DNA of 64,000 bases from Olleya sediminilitoris (GTDB taxonomy: Bacteria; Bacteroidota; Bacteroidia; Flavobacteriales; Flavobacteriaceae): contig NZ_JAEMEF010000005.1 in assembly GCF_016785945.1 (NCBI RefSeq), positions 1-64,000 of the forward strand, given 5' to 3'. Shown one piece after another: positions 15,397-24,385 of this stretch. Under the pieces are notes generated by a model that did not search any database, was not told the origin of the DNA, and saw only the letters and a list, made by a program, of their open reading frames with translations. Within the stretch, counting starts at the first letter, position 1. Every line of letters starts with the position of its first letter. The position numbers and the translations under genes were made by a program.

Positions 15397-15703
15397 AATG
15401 AACCTTTTATTTTGTAATATCAAGAAGCATAATAAAAAAAATAGTTGAATGACACTGAATTAAAACAAAAATATAAAGTGCTATTTCTCTTTACTCTTCA
15501 GCTAATAAGCATGATTCATAAAGTTTTAAACGTATTTAATGACCTAATTATCAGTTGCACTTATTTAGCTAATAAATTTATAACTTAAAAATAAAAGTAA
15601 TCAAGTAGTTAAAAATTAGTAAATCTTTAATGTTACTCTTTTAACATTTTCTATATTTACAAAGCGTGCTATTAGTACTCGCAATAATCAACTAAAAAAA
15701 CCT
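15397..15703 (+). other. Intergenic region before the ABC transporter
   Basis: About 300 bp, AT-rich, with no supported gene. The last 60 bp probably hold the transporter promoter (CTATATTTAC near 15651-15660 resembles a -7 box with a final A instead of G). Confidence 0.4.
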
Positions 15704-16627
15704 ATGAGTAACCTTTTAGAGGTGCATAATGTATCCAAAAAATTTGGAGACTTTACTGCATTAAATAATGTGTCTATTACTGTACCTAGAGGCAGTATTT
15801 TTGGTCTTTTAGGACCTAATGGAGCAGGAAAAACAACCTTAATCAGAGTCATAAATCAAATAACAATGCCAGATCATGGTCATGTATTGTTAGATGGAGA
15901 AGCACTTAAAAATCATCATATTAGAGATATAGGATATTTGCCAGAAGAAAGAGGTTTATATAAATCTATGAAGGTTGGTGAGCAAGCTTTATACCTTGCA
16001 CAGTTAAAAGGAATGCAAAAATCCGAAGCCAAAAAACGTTTGAAAATGTGGTTTGAGCGTCTTGAAATTGGAGATTGGTGGAATAAAAAAATACAAGAGC
16101 TATCTAAAGGTATGGCTCAAAAAATACAATTTGTAGTAACAGTTTTACACGAACCTAAACTGTTGATTTTTGATGAACCCTTTTCTGGTTTTGATCCAAT
16201 TAATGCTAATTTAATAAAAGACGAAATTTTAAGATTACGTGATGAAGGTGCAACGGTTATTTTTTCGACACATCGCATGGAATCTGTTGAAGAATTGTGT
16301 GATCATATTGCATTAATCCACAAATCTAATAAGGTTTTAGACGGAAATTTAATGGATGTTAAACGTCAGTACAAAACCAATACATTCCAGATTGGTATTA
16401 AACCTAATAATAGTACTTTAGAACAAGAATTAGCTTCTAAATTTAGTGTGACTCCAGCCGAATTTAAAACTTTAGGTGATGATTTAAAATTGAACATTAA
16501 ATTGTCCCAAGATGAATCTGCAAACGACTTACTTAGCTATTTAACCAATCAAGGACAAATTTCTCATTTTGTTGAAGTTATTCCAAGTGCCAACGATATT
16601 TTTATTCAAACTGTAAAGAATAATTAA
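15704..16627 (+). CDS. ABC transporter ATP-binding protein (NatA-like)
   Basis: A 307-residue ATPase subunit: Walker A GPNGAGKTT (about 36-44), signature LSKGMAQK (variant of LSGGQ), Walker B LLIFDEPFSGFDP and switch His in STHR. It also has the C-terminal extension typical of the NatA/DrrA group. It powers export through the permease encoded 5 bp downstream. The substrate cannot be read from sequence; NatAB homologs export sodium or small toxic molecules. Confidence 0.88.
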   Translation: MSNLLEVHNVSKKFGDFTALNNVSITVPRGSIFGLLGPNGAGKTTLIRVINQITMPDHGHVLLDGEALKNHHIRDIGYLPEERGLYKSMKVGEQALYLAQLKGMQKSEAKKRLKMWFERLEIGDWWNKKIQELSKGMAQKIQFVVTVLHEPKLLIFDEPFSGFDPINANLIKDEILRLRDEGATVIFSTHRMESVEELCDHIALIHKSNKVLDGNLMDVKRQYKTNTFQIGIKPNNSTLEQELASKFSVTPAEFKTLGDDLKLNIKLSQDESANDLLSYLTNQGQISHFVEVIPSANDIFIQTVKNN

Positions 16628-16632
16628 TTATT

Positions 16633-17946
16633 ATGAACCATCTATCACTAATCATACAACGCGAATATTTAACTAAAGTTAGAAATAAATCGTTTTTAAT
16701 AATGACTATTCTTAGTCCATTAATAATGATTGCACTTATAACTGTAGTAGTTTATTTATCGCAAATGAATAACAATAAACAACGTACCATTTCTGTTTTA
16801 GACGAGTCCGGTTTTGTTACTAACGCGTTTAAAAGTACAGAAAAAACAACGTATAATATTTTAACAGGCGTAACACTAGAAAATGCAAAAACCATTGTTG
16901 AAGAACAAGGTGACTACGGCTTACTTCATATTAATAAAATCGAAAATTTTGATTTAGTTGATGGTAGTGTTCAGTTTTATTCTGAAGATTCACCATCACT
17001 GTCAGTAATTTCTTCATTAGAAAATAAAATTGAAAAGGAGTTAACTAATCAAAATATGGCTCAAAAAGGTATTGATATTGAAACTATCAATGCTTCAAAA
17101 ATCAAAATAGATATTTCTCAAGAAAACTTTTCAGGTGTTAAGTCTTCAAAAATCGATAGTGTAGTTAAGTTAGCATTTGGTGGAGCAGCTGGTTATTTAC
17201 TATTTATGTTTATCATTATATATGGTAACATGATTATGAGAAGTGTTATTGAAGAAAAAACAAGCCGAATTATTGAAGTTATTATTTCTTCTGTAAAACC
17301 TGTACAATTAATGTTAGGTAAAATTATTGGGACCTCACTTGCTGGAATTACGCAATTTGTAATTTGGATAATTCTAGGAGGTGTACTATTAACTGTCGTA
17401 TCTGCTATATTTGGCATTGATTTCGCGCAAGCGCAAACACCACAACAGGAGTTAATGCGTCAAGCTATGGAAAATCCTGATGCTAGTATGAAAGTACAAA
17501 GTCTGTTTACTGCTTTTTATAATTTACCATTGGCTAATTTAGTAATAGCATTTTTACTGTTTTTTATAAGTGGTTATTTGTTATACAGTTCGCTTTATGC
17601 AGCAATTGGAGCAGCAGTAGATAATGAAACAGATACACAACAATTTATGTTGCCAATTTTAATGCCATTAATATTAGCAGTTTATGTTGGTATGTTTACG
17701 GTTATAGAGGATCCTCATGGGACTGTAAGTACTATATTTTCATTTATTCCGTTTACTTCACCCGTCGTTATGTTAATGAGAATTCCGTTTGGAGTGCCTA
17801 TTTGGCAGCAGATTGTGTCGTTATTATTATTAATAGGTACCTTTTTGTTAACCGTTTGGTTTGCAGCAAAAATATATAGAGTTGGTATTTTAATGTATGG
17901 TAAAAAGCCAACTTATAAAGAGTTAATCAAGTGGATTAAGTACTAA
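16633..17946 (+). CDS. ABC-2 type permease (NatB-like)
   Basis: A 437-residue membrane subunit. One TM helix near the N terminus (about 22-43) is followed by a large external loop of about 140 residues, then five to six TM helices in the C-terminal half, the usual ABC2_membrane_3 layout. The motif EEKTSRIIEVIISSVKP marks the coupling helix of this family. The partner ATPase gene ends 5 bp upstream; the MscS gene begins 3 bp downstream, so the three are likely one transcript. Confidence 0.87.
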   Translation: MNHLSLIIQREYLTKVRNKSFLIMTILSPLIMIALITVVVYLSQMNNNKQRTISVLDESGFVTNAFKSTEKTTYNILTGVTLENAKTIVEEQGDYGLLHINKIENFDLVDGSVQFYSEDSPSLSVISSLENKIEKELTNQNMAQKGIDIETINASKIKIDISQENFSGVKSSKIDSVVKLAFGGAAGYLLFMFIIIYGNMIMRSVIEEKTSRIIEVIISSVKPVQLMLGKIIGTSLAGITQFVIWIILGGVLLTVVSAIFGIDFAQAQTPQQELMRQAMENPDASMKVQSLFTAFYNLPLANLVIAFLLFFISGYLLYSSLYAAIGAAVDNETDTQQFMLPILMPLILAVYVGMFTVIEDPHGTVSTIFSFIPFTSPVVMLMRIPFGVPIWQQIVSLLLLIGTFLLTVWFAAKIYRVGILMYGKKPTYKELIKWIKY

Positions 17947-17949
17947 AAC

Positions 17950-18885
17950 ATGTTACAAATGCAGGATAACAAAGTGTCTACTAAAATTGAGGAAGAAGTA
18001 AATAAAGTTAGCGACGCAATTGTTGAAAGCTCTATATGGGAGAAGTTTGTGGAATTTTTAAATTTTAAAATCTACTCTTTTACAGATACTCAAGGTAACA
18101 TCACTAGTGTTATAAAAATTAAATATGTACTATTAATCATATTAGTATTATTATTGACGACCTACGTATTACGTTGGATAAGAAAAATAATAACCAGAAA
18201 ACTACCTGAAGATGATAAAGCAAAGTTTGTTACCGTTTTTTCGTTTGCAAGATGGATAATTTATGGCATTGTTTTTTTAGTATCAATAGACTCGTTAGGT
18301 ATTGATGTAACAGCAGTTTTTGCAGCTTCGGCAGCATTATTAATTGGTGTTGGTTTGGCCTTACAAACGTTATTTCAGGATATTATTTCTGGTGTGTTTA
18401 TTTTAATAGACCAATCTGTACACGTTGGAGATATTATAGAAATTGACGATAAAGTTGGTCGTATTGAAGAAATTAAACTTCGTACTACAAGAGCAGTTAC
18501 AATAGACAATAAAGTATTAATTATACCTAATCATTTATACTTAACCAATAGTTTGTATAATTGGACACAAAACGGATCAACTACCAGAGAAAGCGTCGAT
18601 GTTGGAGTGGCTTATGGAAGTGATGTAGATTTGGTTAAGACATTATTGTTACAAGCAGCAAAATCATGTAAAATGGTGTTTGAACAACCAGCTCCTGCAG
18701 TTTTGTTTACAGATTTTGGGGACAGTGCTTTAAATTTTAGAGTTGCATTTACTATTGCGGATAGCTTTAATGCTAGAATCCCTAAAAGCGAAATTAGATT
18801 TGCAATAGATAAATTATTTAGAGAAAATAATATATCTATTCCATTCCCTCAAAGAGACATACATATCATACAAGATAATAATTAA
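17950..18885 (+). CDS. Small-conductance mechanosensitive channel (MscS family)
   Basis: A 311-residue protein. A hydrophobic helix at about 58-76 is followed by the MscS core: TM segments at about 95-115 and 118-145. The pore-lining helix is Ala/Gly-rich (TAVFAASAALLIGVGLALQTLFQDIISG). A cytoplasmic beta domain (DIIEIDDKVGRIEEI, RTTRAVTIDNKVLIIPNH) follows. MscS channels open under membrane tension and protect cells from hypo-osmotic shock. A second ATG three codons in (17959) is also possible as start. Confidence 0.9.
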   Translation: MLQMQDNKVSTKIEEEVNKVSDAIVESSIWEKFVEFLNFKIYSFTDTQGNITSVIKIKYVLLIILVLLLTTYVLRWIRKIITRKLPEDDKAKFVTVFSFARWIIYGIVFLVSIDSLGIDVTAVFAASAALLIGVGLALQTLFQDIISGVFILIDQSVHVGDIIEIDDKVGRIEEIKLRTTRAVTIDNKVLIIPNHLYLTNSLYNWTQNGSTTRESVDVGVAYGSDVDLVKTLLLQAAKSCKMVFEQPAPAVLFTDFGDSALNFRVAFTIADSFNARIPKSEIRFAIDKLFRENNISIPFPQRDIHIIQDNN

Positions 18886-18920
18886 AAACAAGAATTAAAG
18901 ATTAAATAACAAGACACTAT

Positions 18921-19805
18921 ATGAGATTATATTTAGGGACTATTTTATTAACGTTAATGCTACTTGGTAGTGTAAATGTTGCCAATGCTCAACTAACAGA
19001 TTTAGCTAGATTAGAGTATTCCTATGTGCCTAAAAGTAATTCTGAAGATAGTTTTGACAGAGTTAGAGCTCTTTTAAATTACCCAATTAAAACCAGTGAA
19101 GACTGTTATTTAATTGTTGGTGCTGAGTATAGTCGATTAACCTTAGATTTAGAAGACAGTTATCCTTTTCCGACCTCTAATTTAAGACGTTTGCATATCT
19201 TAGATTTTAATGTTGGTTATACTTTTAAGTTAAATAAAAATTGGAGATTAGGAGCTAAAGTTACACCTAGAATTGCATCTACTTTAAGACATAAAATAAC
19301 TGGAGATGATATATTTTTAAATGGAGGAATTTATGCCATTAACGATAAAACTAAAGACGCCAACATTAAAAAGCCTTACAGATTAATTTTGGGATTAACC
19401 TACAATAGTACAACTGGTATACCATTACCATTACCTTTTGTTAGTTATTTTAGACGTGTCAACGAGAGTTGGTCTTATAACTTAGGAGTGCCAAAAACTA
19501 ATATCAAGTATTTTTTTAACGAAAAAAACATCGTACAAACCTTTGTTGGTATTGATGGTTATTTTGCTAATACACAAGAGGTTTTTACTATAGATGGTAA
19601 ACAAGCAGACAGTATTTCTTTATCAGTAATATTAGCAGGTTTAGGTTATGAATATAATTTTACAGATAATTTGGTATGGTATTCGTATGTTGGTCATACA
19701 ATTAGTATGAGTAATAGATTAAGAGATGAAAATAGAGAAGATGTTTTTAAGTTAGATAACGTAAATGCATTTTATTTAAGAACAGGAATAAAATTTAAAA
19801 TATAA
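18921..19805 (+). CDS. Outer-membrane beta-barrel protein (DUF6268-like)
   Basis: A 294-residue protein with a signal peptide (about 1-23, ending VANAQ) and many alternating aromatic/hydrophobic strands (VGAEYSRLTLDL, FNVGYTFKLNKNWRLGAKV, LGYEYNFTDNLVWYSYVGHT), ending in a C-terminal FKI strand. This fits a single-domain outer-membrane barrel, which I believe belongs to DUF6268. Function unknown. Its stop overlaps the start of the sigma-54 activator by one base (TAATG), so the two are translationally coupled. Confidence 0.75.
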   Translation: MRLYLGTILLTLMLLGSVNVANAQLTDLARLEYSYVPKSNSEDSFDRVRALLNYPIKTSEDCYLIVGAEYSRLTLDLEDSYPFPTSNLRRLHILDFNVGYTFKLNKNWRLGAKVTPRIASTLRHKITGDDIFLNGGIYAINDKTKDANIKKPYRLILGLTYNSTTGIPLPLPFVSYFRRVNESWSYNLGVPKTNIKYFFNEKNIVQTFVGIDGYFANTQEVFTIDGKQADSISLSVILAGLGYEYNFTDNLVWYSYVGHTISMSNRLRDENREDVFKLDNVNAFYLRTGIKFKI

Positions 19806-20968
19806 TGCCAAAAATATTAGTAATAGAGGACGAAGCAGCCATAAGAAGGGTTTTAGTAAAAATTCTTTCTGAAGAAAATGATACCTATCAAGTTGAAGAA
19901 GCTGAAGATGGATTAGTTGGTATTGGAAAAATTAAAAAAGAAGATTACGACCTTATACTTTGCGATATTAAAATGCCTAAAATGGATGGCGTTGAGGTAT
20001 TAGAAGCAACTAAAAAAATTAAGCCAGAAATACCAATGGTTATGATTTCTGGTCATGGAGATTTAGATACAGCAGTAAATACAATGCGTTTAGGTGCGTT
20101 TGATTATATTTCAAAACCACCAGATTTAAATCGTTTATTAAACACTGTACGTAATGCTTTAGATAGAAAAGAATTAGTAGTAGAAAACAAAATTCTTAAA
20201 AAGAAGGTCAGTAAAAAATACGAAATGATTGGAGATAGCGATGCTATTTCTCAAATCAAAGACATGATTGATAAAGTAGCACCAACAGATGCTAGAGTAT
20301 TAATTACTGGACCAAACGGAACAGGTAAAGAGTTAGTCGCACATTGGTTACACGAAAAAAGTACACGTGCAAAAGCACCAATGATAGAGGTGAATTGTGC
20401 TGCAATACCAAGTGAGTTAATTGAAAGTGAATTATTTGGTCATGTTAAAGGAGCCTTTACAAGTGCAGCAAAAGACAGAGCAGGTAAATTTGAAGCAGCT
20501 AATGGAGGAACCATTTTTTTAGATGAAATTGGAGACATGAGTTTATCAGCACAAGCTAAAGTTTTACGTGCTTTACAAGAAAGTCGCATACAACGTGTTG
20601 GTAGTGATAAAGACATAAAAGTTAATGTACGTGTGGTTGCTGCCACTAATAAAAATCTTAAAAAAGAAATTACAGATGGTAATTTCCGTGAGGATTTATA
20701 TCACAGACTAGCGGTAATATTAGTTAAAGTTCCGGCTTTAAATGATAGACGAGAAGACATTCCGTTGTTAATTAATCATTTCTCTAAAAAAATAGCCGAG
20801 GAGCAAGGGACTGCACACAAATCATTTTCGGCTAAAGCCATAAAATTATTACAAGATTACGATTGGACAGGTAATATTAGAGAGCTGCGTAATGTTATTG
20901 AAAGACTAATTATTTTAGGAGGACCAGAAGTTAGCGAAAAAGATGTAAAACTATTTGCTAGCAAATAG
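19805..20968 (+). CDS. Sigma-54 activator: REC + AAA+ without DNA-binding domain
   Basis: A 387-residue NtrC-type protein. The receiver domain (1-120) has D9, phospho-acceptor D54 and K104. The AAA+ domain (about 140-375) has Walker A GPNGTGKE (169-176), Walker B FLDE (238-241) and arginine fingers in FREDLYHRL. The sigma-54-contacting loop reads GAFTSA (216-221) where almost all activators have GAFTGA. The protein ends 20-odd residues after the AAA+ domain (NIRELRNVIERLIILGG), with no Fis-type helix-turn-helix, so it would act without its own DNA site, as Helicobacter FlgR does. No partner histidine kinase lies beside it. It could serve the sigma-54 RNA promoters at 8170-8575 (inference). 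Confidence 0.9.
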   Translation: MPKILVIEDEAAIRRVLVKILSEENDTYQVEEAEDGLVGIGKIKKEDYDLILCDIKMPKMDGVEVLEATKKIKPEIPMVMISGHGDLDTAVNTMRLGAFDYISKPPDLNRLLNTVRNALDRKELVVENKILKKKVSKKYEMIGDSDAISQIKDMIDKVAPTDARVLITGPNGTGKELVAHWLHEKSTRAKAPMIEVNCAAIPSELIESELFGHVKGAFTSAAKDRAGKFEAANGGTIFLDEIGDMSLSAQAKVLRALQESRIQRVGSDKDIKVNVRVVAATNKNLKKEITDGNFREDLYHRLAVILVKVPALNDRREDIPLLINHFSKKIAEEQGTAHKSFSAKAIKLLQDYDWTGNIRELRNVIERLIILGGPEVSEKDVKLFASK

Positions 20969-20982
20969 TCGTTAATATAAAC

Positions 20983-21015
20983 AAAAAAGCCTCAATATTA
21001 ATTGAGGCTTTTTTT
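20983..21015. terminator. Bidirectional terminator between convergent genes
   Basis: A-run, stem GCCTCAAT/ATTGAGGC with loop ATTA, T-run. It serves the sigma-54 activator and the convergent gene ending at 21021. Confidence 0.88.
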
Positions 21016-21020
21016 ATGTT

Positions 21021-21785
21021 TTATTGTTTACAGGTCTTTAATTTTTCAAGATACTGTTGTGTGATTTTAACAGCTTTCTCTAAATAATAAGATTTAATTT
21101 CAGGTATAGTTGCTGTTGTGGCATCCATAGTACTTCCAGTATTGTCATTAACTGTAGTGTTGCAATTACAGCTTTGAAGCAAGTTATTGTAACTAGATAC
21201 ATTATTATCAATAGCTTGGTTTTGTTTAATAATAAATTGCTCTTTTTCTAATTGTGCTTTTTTTGCTTTTTGGTCTGCTAACTGTTGTTTTAAAGCATTA
21301 GCTTGTTGTTCCAACGCAGCTTGTTGTTGTTTTAATTGAGCTTGTTGTTGCTCTAATTGTGACAAAGCACTACCACCATTATCGGTTGCAACATCAGTAG
21401 TTGCTGTAGACTCAGAGCTTGTACAAACATCATATTCGTAAAAAATATCCAAAATCAACTTTTCAGCCATTTGTAAATAAGTACGTCCAGATGCTAAATC
21501 ATCTGCTAACAAAGCAGTATCCATATACGTGCTAATGCTTCTAGATAAATCTAAAGCTTTAGTACAATCAGAATCTTGAAGGCTAGTTTTAACGTTTTCA
21601 ATAGCTTTTTTGCACAAATCAGCATGATATTGCAATCCAGCTAAGTTATAGGACTCAATACCAGCAGTAAGGTTTTTACTAACAATACCAAGGTTGGTAT
21701 GTACGTCTCCAGTTACATAATTTTTTGCATGCGTTAATTGTAACGCAATGATGCACAATAGAATAGTAAAGTAATTTTTTTTCAT
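21021..21785 (-). CDS. Exported Gln-rich coiled-coil protein, unknown function
   Basis: A 254-residue protein with a signal peptide (about 1-20, ending LTHA). The first half is helical with paired Cys residues (near 58, 79, 122). A Gln/Ala/Lys coiled coil follows from about 143 to 190 (heptad-like LKQQQAALEQQANALKQQLA), then a tail with a CNC pair and a final Cys-Lys-Gln. It has no domain I can name. The Cys content suggests disulfides in the periplasm. A lone gene sharing a terminator with the activator. Confidence 0.75.
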   Translation of the reverse strand: MKKNYFTILLCIIALQLTHAKNYVTGDVHTNLGIVSKNLTAGIESYNLAGLQYHADLCKKAIENVKTSLQDSDCTKALDLSRSISTYMDTALLADDLASGRTYLQMAEKLILDIFYEYDVCTSSESTATTDVATDNGGSALSQLEQQQAQLKQQQAALEQQANALKQQLADQKAKKAQLEKEQFIIKQNQAIDNNVSSYNNLLQSCNCNTTVNDNTGSTMDATTATIPEIKSYYLEKAVKITQQYLEKLKTCKQ

Positions 21786-22001
21786 AAGTAGGGTTTTTTA
21801 TTGGGAAATGCTAAAATAATAAATTTTCGCAATTAAACGACTTTTTTTGTATTTAAACTGATAAAATTTGTTAAAATATAGTTTAAAACAATGATTTTTG
21901 TATTTTTAATAATTATTTTCGATTGTTTTAAGAGTGTTCTAAAAAGTGATTAAACAGCAAGTATTAATAATTACATTATATTTAGTAAATAAATTATTAG
22001 C

Positions 22002-22880
22002 ATGAAGGACATAAAAATTAGCGACCATAAAATCACAAAAAAAATTAAATTAAGTGACTTACCAAGCCATATAGATATTAATGCAGATAAAGACCAAACC
22101 GAAGACGCTTTGCGTAAAGTAAGACGACAATTAGGTAAACTTCAAGATACCATGTATGCACATGGTAAATACTCTGTTTTAGTATGTTTACAAGGTATGG
22201 ATACGTCAGGTAAAGATAGTTTAATACGTGAGGTTTTTAAAGATTTTAACGCAAGAGGTGTTGAGGTTATGAGCTTTAAAGTACCAACAGATTTAGAGTT
22301 AAAACACGATTATTTGTGGAGGCACTATATACAATTACCAGCAAGAGGTAAATTTGGAGTGCATAATCGTACACACTATGAAAACGTCTTAGTCACACGC
22401 GTACATCCAGAATATATTTTAAGCGAGAATTTACCAAACGTAAACAGTGTCAAAGACGTTGATGAAGCCTTTTGGAACAATCGATTTGAGCAAATTAATA
22501 ATTTTGAAAAACACTTAACAGATAACGGTACTTTAGTCTTTAAGTTTTTTATGAATTTATCAAAAGAAGAACAGCGTAAAAGACTATTACGTCGATTAGA
22601 TAAAAAAGAAAAAAACTGGAAATTTTCTGCAGGAGACCTAAAAGAACGCAAATTATGGGACCAATACATGAATTGCTATCAAGATGCAATAAACAGGACA
22701 AGTACCAAAAATGCACCATGGTATAATATTCCAGCAGACGACAAACCTACAGCACGACTAGCAGTAGCTCAAATTTTGTATGACACATTAAAGCAATACA
22801 CAGACATACAAGAGCCAGAATTGGATGACAAAACCAAAGCCAATCTACATTTGTATAAACAGCAATTAAATAACGAGTAA
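22002..22880 (+). CDS. PPK2-family polyphosphate:nucleotide phosphotransferase
   Basis: A 292-residue P-loop kinase. Walker A is LQGMDTSGKDS (about 66-76); the PPK2 lid and Walker B region shows LWRHYIQLPARGKFGVHNR and HYENVLVTRVHPE. The helical FKFFMNLSKEEQRKRLLRRL and a conserved WKFSAGDLKER follow. Members move phosphate between polyphosphate and nucleoside mono- or diphosphates. The GMDTSGKD motif with a 290-residue length fits the class that phosphorylates AMP and ADP; the class assignment is inference. An extragenic palindrome lies just downstream. Confidence 0.9.
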   Translation: MKDIKISDHKITKKIKLSDLPSHIDINADKDQTEDALRKVRRQLGKLQDTMYAHGKYSVLVCLQGMDTSGKDSLIREVFKDFNARGVEVMSFKVPTDLELKHDYLWRHYIQLPARGKFGVHNRTHYENVLVTRVHPEYILSENLPNVNSVKDVDEAFWNNRFEQINNFEKHLTDNGTLVFKFFMNLSKEEQRKRLLRRLDKKEKNWKFSAGDLKERKLWDQYMNCYQDAINRTSTKNAPWYNIPADDKPTARLAVAQILYDTLKQYTDIQEPELDDKTKANLHLYKQQLNNE

Positions 22881-22889
22881 AATATATTT

Positions 22890-22977
22890 GGCGTTACCAC
22901 AAGGGTCGCGCTTTCCATTATATCTTTTTTTGCCATATATGGCAGCAAAAAAAGGATGCCATTTCAATCGCTAACGC
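22890..22977. repeat. Extragenic palindromic element (GCGTTA...TAACGC)
   Basis: An 88-bp element filling the gap between two genes. It is bounded by GCGTTA and TAACGC. Inside, the palindrome GCCATATATGGC is flanked by T7 and A7 arms (CTTTTTTTGC/GCAAAAAAAG), giving a long imperfect hairpin. It has a much higher GC content at its ends than other intergenic DNA here (AAGGGTCGCGC). I recall closely similar elements scattered between genes in other Flavobacteriaceae; copy number in this genome is unknown. Confidence 0.6.
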
Positions 22978-22984
22978 AACTATC

Positions 22985-24382
22985 ATGAAACAACTAGCAA
23001 TTATTCTAACACTATTACTATCAATAAACGCAACAGCACAAACAGATCAAGAAGTCGTAAAAACCATTTATAGTCAATCCTTAACCAATGGTAAAGCCTA
23101 CCAATGGTTAGATCATTTATCAAACCAAATAGGAGGACGTTTATCTGGATCTACAAATGCAGAAAAAGCTGTACAATACACAAAACAAGAACTAGAAAAA
23201 TTAGGATTAGACAAAGTTTGGTTGCAAGAGGTAATGGTTCCAAAATGGGAACGTGGTGCCAAAGAAGTCGCGCATTTTACAACCCAAAATAATACTTTTA
23301 ATGTTAATATTTGTGCACTAGGTGGCTCTGTGGCAACATCAAAAAAAGGGTTAGAAGCAACAGTAATAGAAGTCAAAAGCTTTGAAGAGTTAGCAACACT
23401 AGGTACTAAAGTAAAAGGTAAAATAGTATTTTTTAATGGAGCCATGAATCCAGAATTAATACATACCTTTGAAGCTTATGGTGGATGCTCTAAACAACGT
23501 TATGCTGGAGCTTACGAAGCAGGTAAACTTGGAGCTGTTGGCGTAATAGTACGTTCTCTTAATTTAAGGCAAGACGATTTACCACACACAGGAAGTATGG
23601 GTTACATGGATTTGCCAAATAACCAACGTGTGCCATCTGCAGCAATAAGTACAAATGATGCTAATAAATTATCTGAAGCCTTAAAAAAGGATGTTAATCT
23701 AAAATTCTATTTTAAACAAAGCTGTCAACAATTTGAAGATGTACTGTCATACAATGTAATTGGAGAAATTACAGGAAGTCAATTTCCTGATGAATATATG
23801 GTTGTTGGTGGACATTTAGATTCATGGGATTTAGGAGATGGATCTCATGACGATGGAGCAGGAGTAGTGCAATCTATGGATGTTATAAGATTATTAAAAG
23901 AAAGTGGTATTAAGCCAAAACGCACTATAAGAGTGGTTCTGTTTATGAATGAAGAAAACGGTTTGCGTGGTGGAAAAAAATATGCAGAAGAGGCTAAACG
24001 TAAAAACGAGAATCATGTCTTTGCGCTTGAAAGTGATTCAGGAGGATTTTCACCTCGTGGTTTTAGTTTTGATTGTAGTGAGGCAGCATTAAATAAAGTA
24101 CTAAGTTGGCAGTCTTTATTTAAACCGTATTTAATTCATTATTTTGAAAAAGGGTATAGTGGTGCAGATATAGGACCACTAAAAAACGACCATATCGTTA
24201 TGGCTGGTTTAAGACCAGATTCTCAACGTTATTTTGATCATCATCATGCTGCAAACGATACCTTTGATGCAGTCAATAAACGCGAGCTAGAATTGGGTGC
24301 AGCAACAATGACAAGTTTAGTGTATTTATTTGATAAATACGGAACAAGTAATATACCACAGGTTAAAGAATTTAAGGACTAG
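22985..24382 (+). CDS. M28 family zinc aminopeptidase/carboxypeptidase, exported
   Basis: A 465-residue protein with a signal peptide (about 1-19, ending ATAQ), a protease-associated-like insert (about 110-220, VKGKIVFFNG) and the M28 catalytic domain. Zinc ligands and catalytic residues are visible: GGHLDSWD (His, Asp), HDDGAGV (bridging Asp), MNEENGLRGG (catalytic Glu pair), ESDSGG (Asp) and the final HHHAANDTFD (His). It resembles plasma glutamate carboxypeptidase (carboxypeptidase Q). It probably digests peptides in the periplasm or outside. Confidence 0.9.
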   Translation: MKQLAIILTLLLSINATAQTDQEVVKTIYSQSLTNGKAYQWLDHLSNQIGGRLSGSTNAEKAVQYTKQELEKLGLDKVWLQEVMVPKWERGAKEVAHFTTQNNTFNVNICALGGSVATSKKGLEATVIEVKSFEELATLGTKVKGKIVFFNGAMNPELIHTFEAYGGCSKQRYAGAYEAGKLGAVGVIVRSLNLRQDDLPHTGSMGYMDLPNNQRVPSAAISTNDANKLSEALKKDVNLKFYFKQSCQQFEDVLSYNVIGEITGSQFPDEYMVVGGHLDSWDLGDGSHDDGAGVVQSMDVIRLLKESGIKPKRTIRVVLFMNEENGLRGGKKYAEEAKRKNENHVFALESDSGGFSPRGFSFDCSEAALNKVLSWQSLFKPYLIHYFEKGYSGADIGPLKNDHIVMAGLRPDSQRYFDHHHAANDTFDAVNKRELELGAATMTSLVYLFDKYGTSNIPQVKEFKD

Positions 24383-24385
24383 TAG

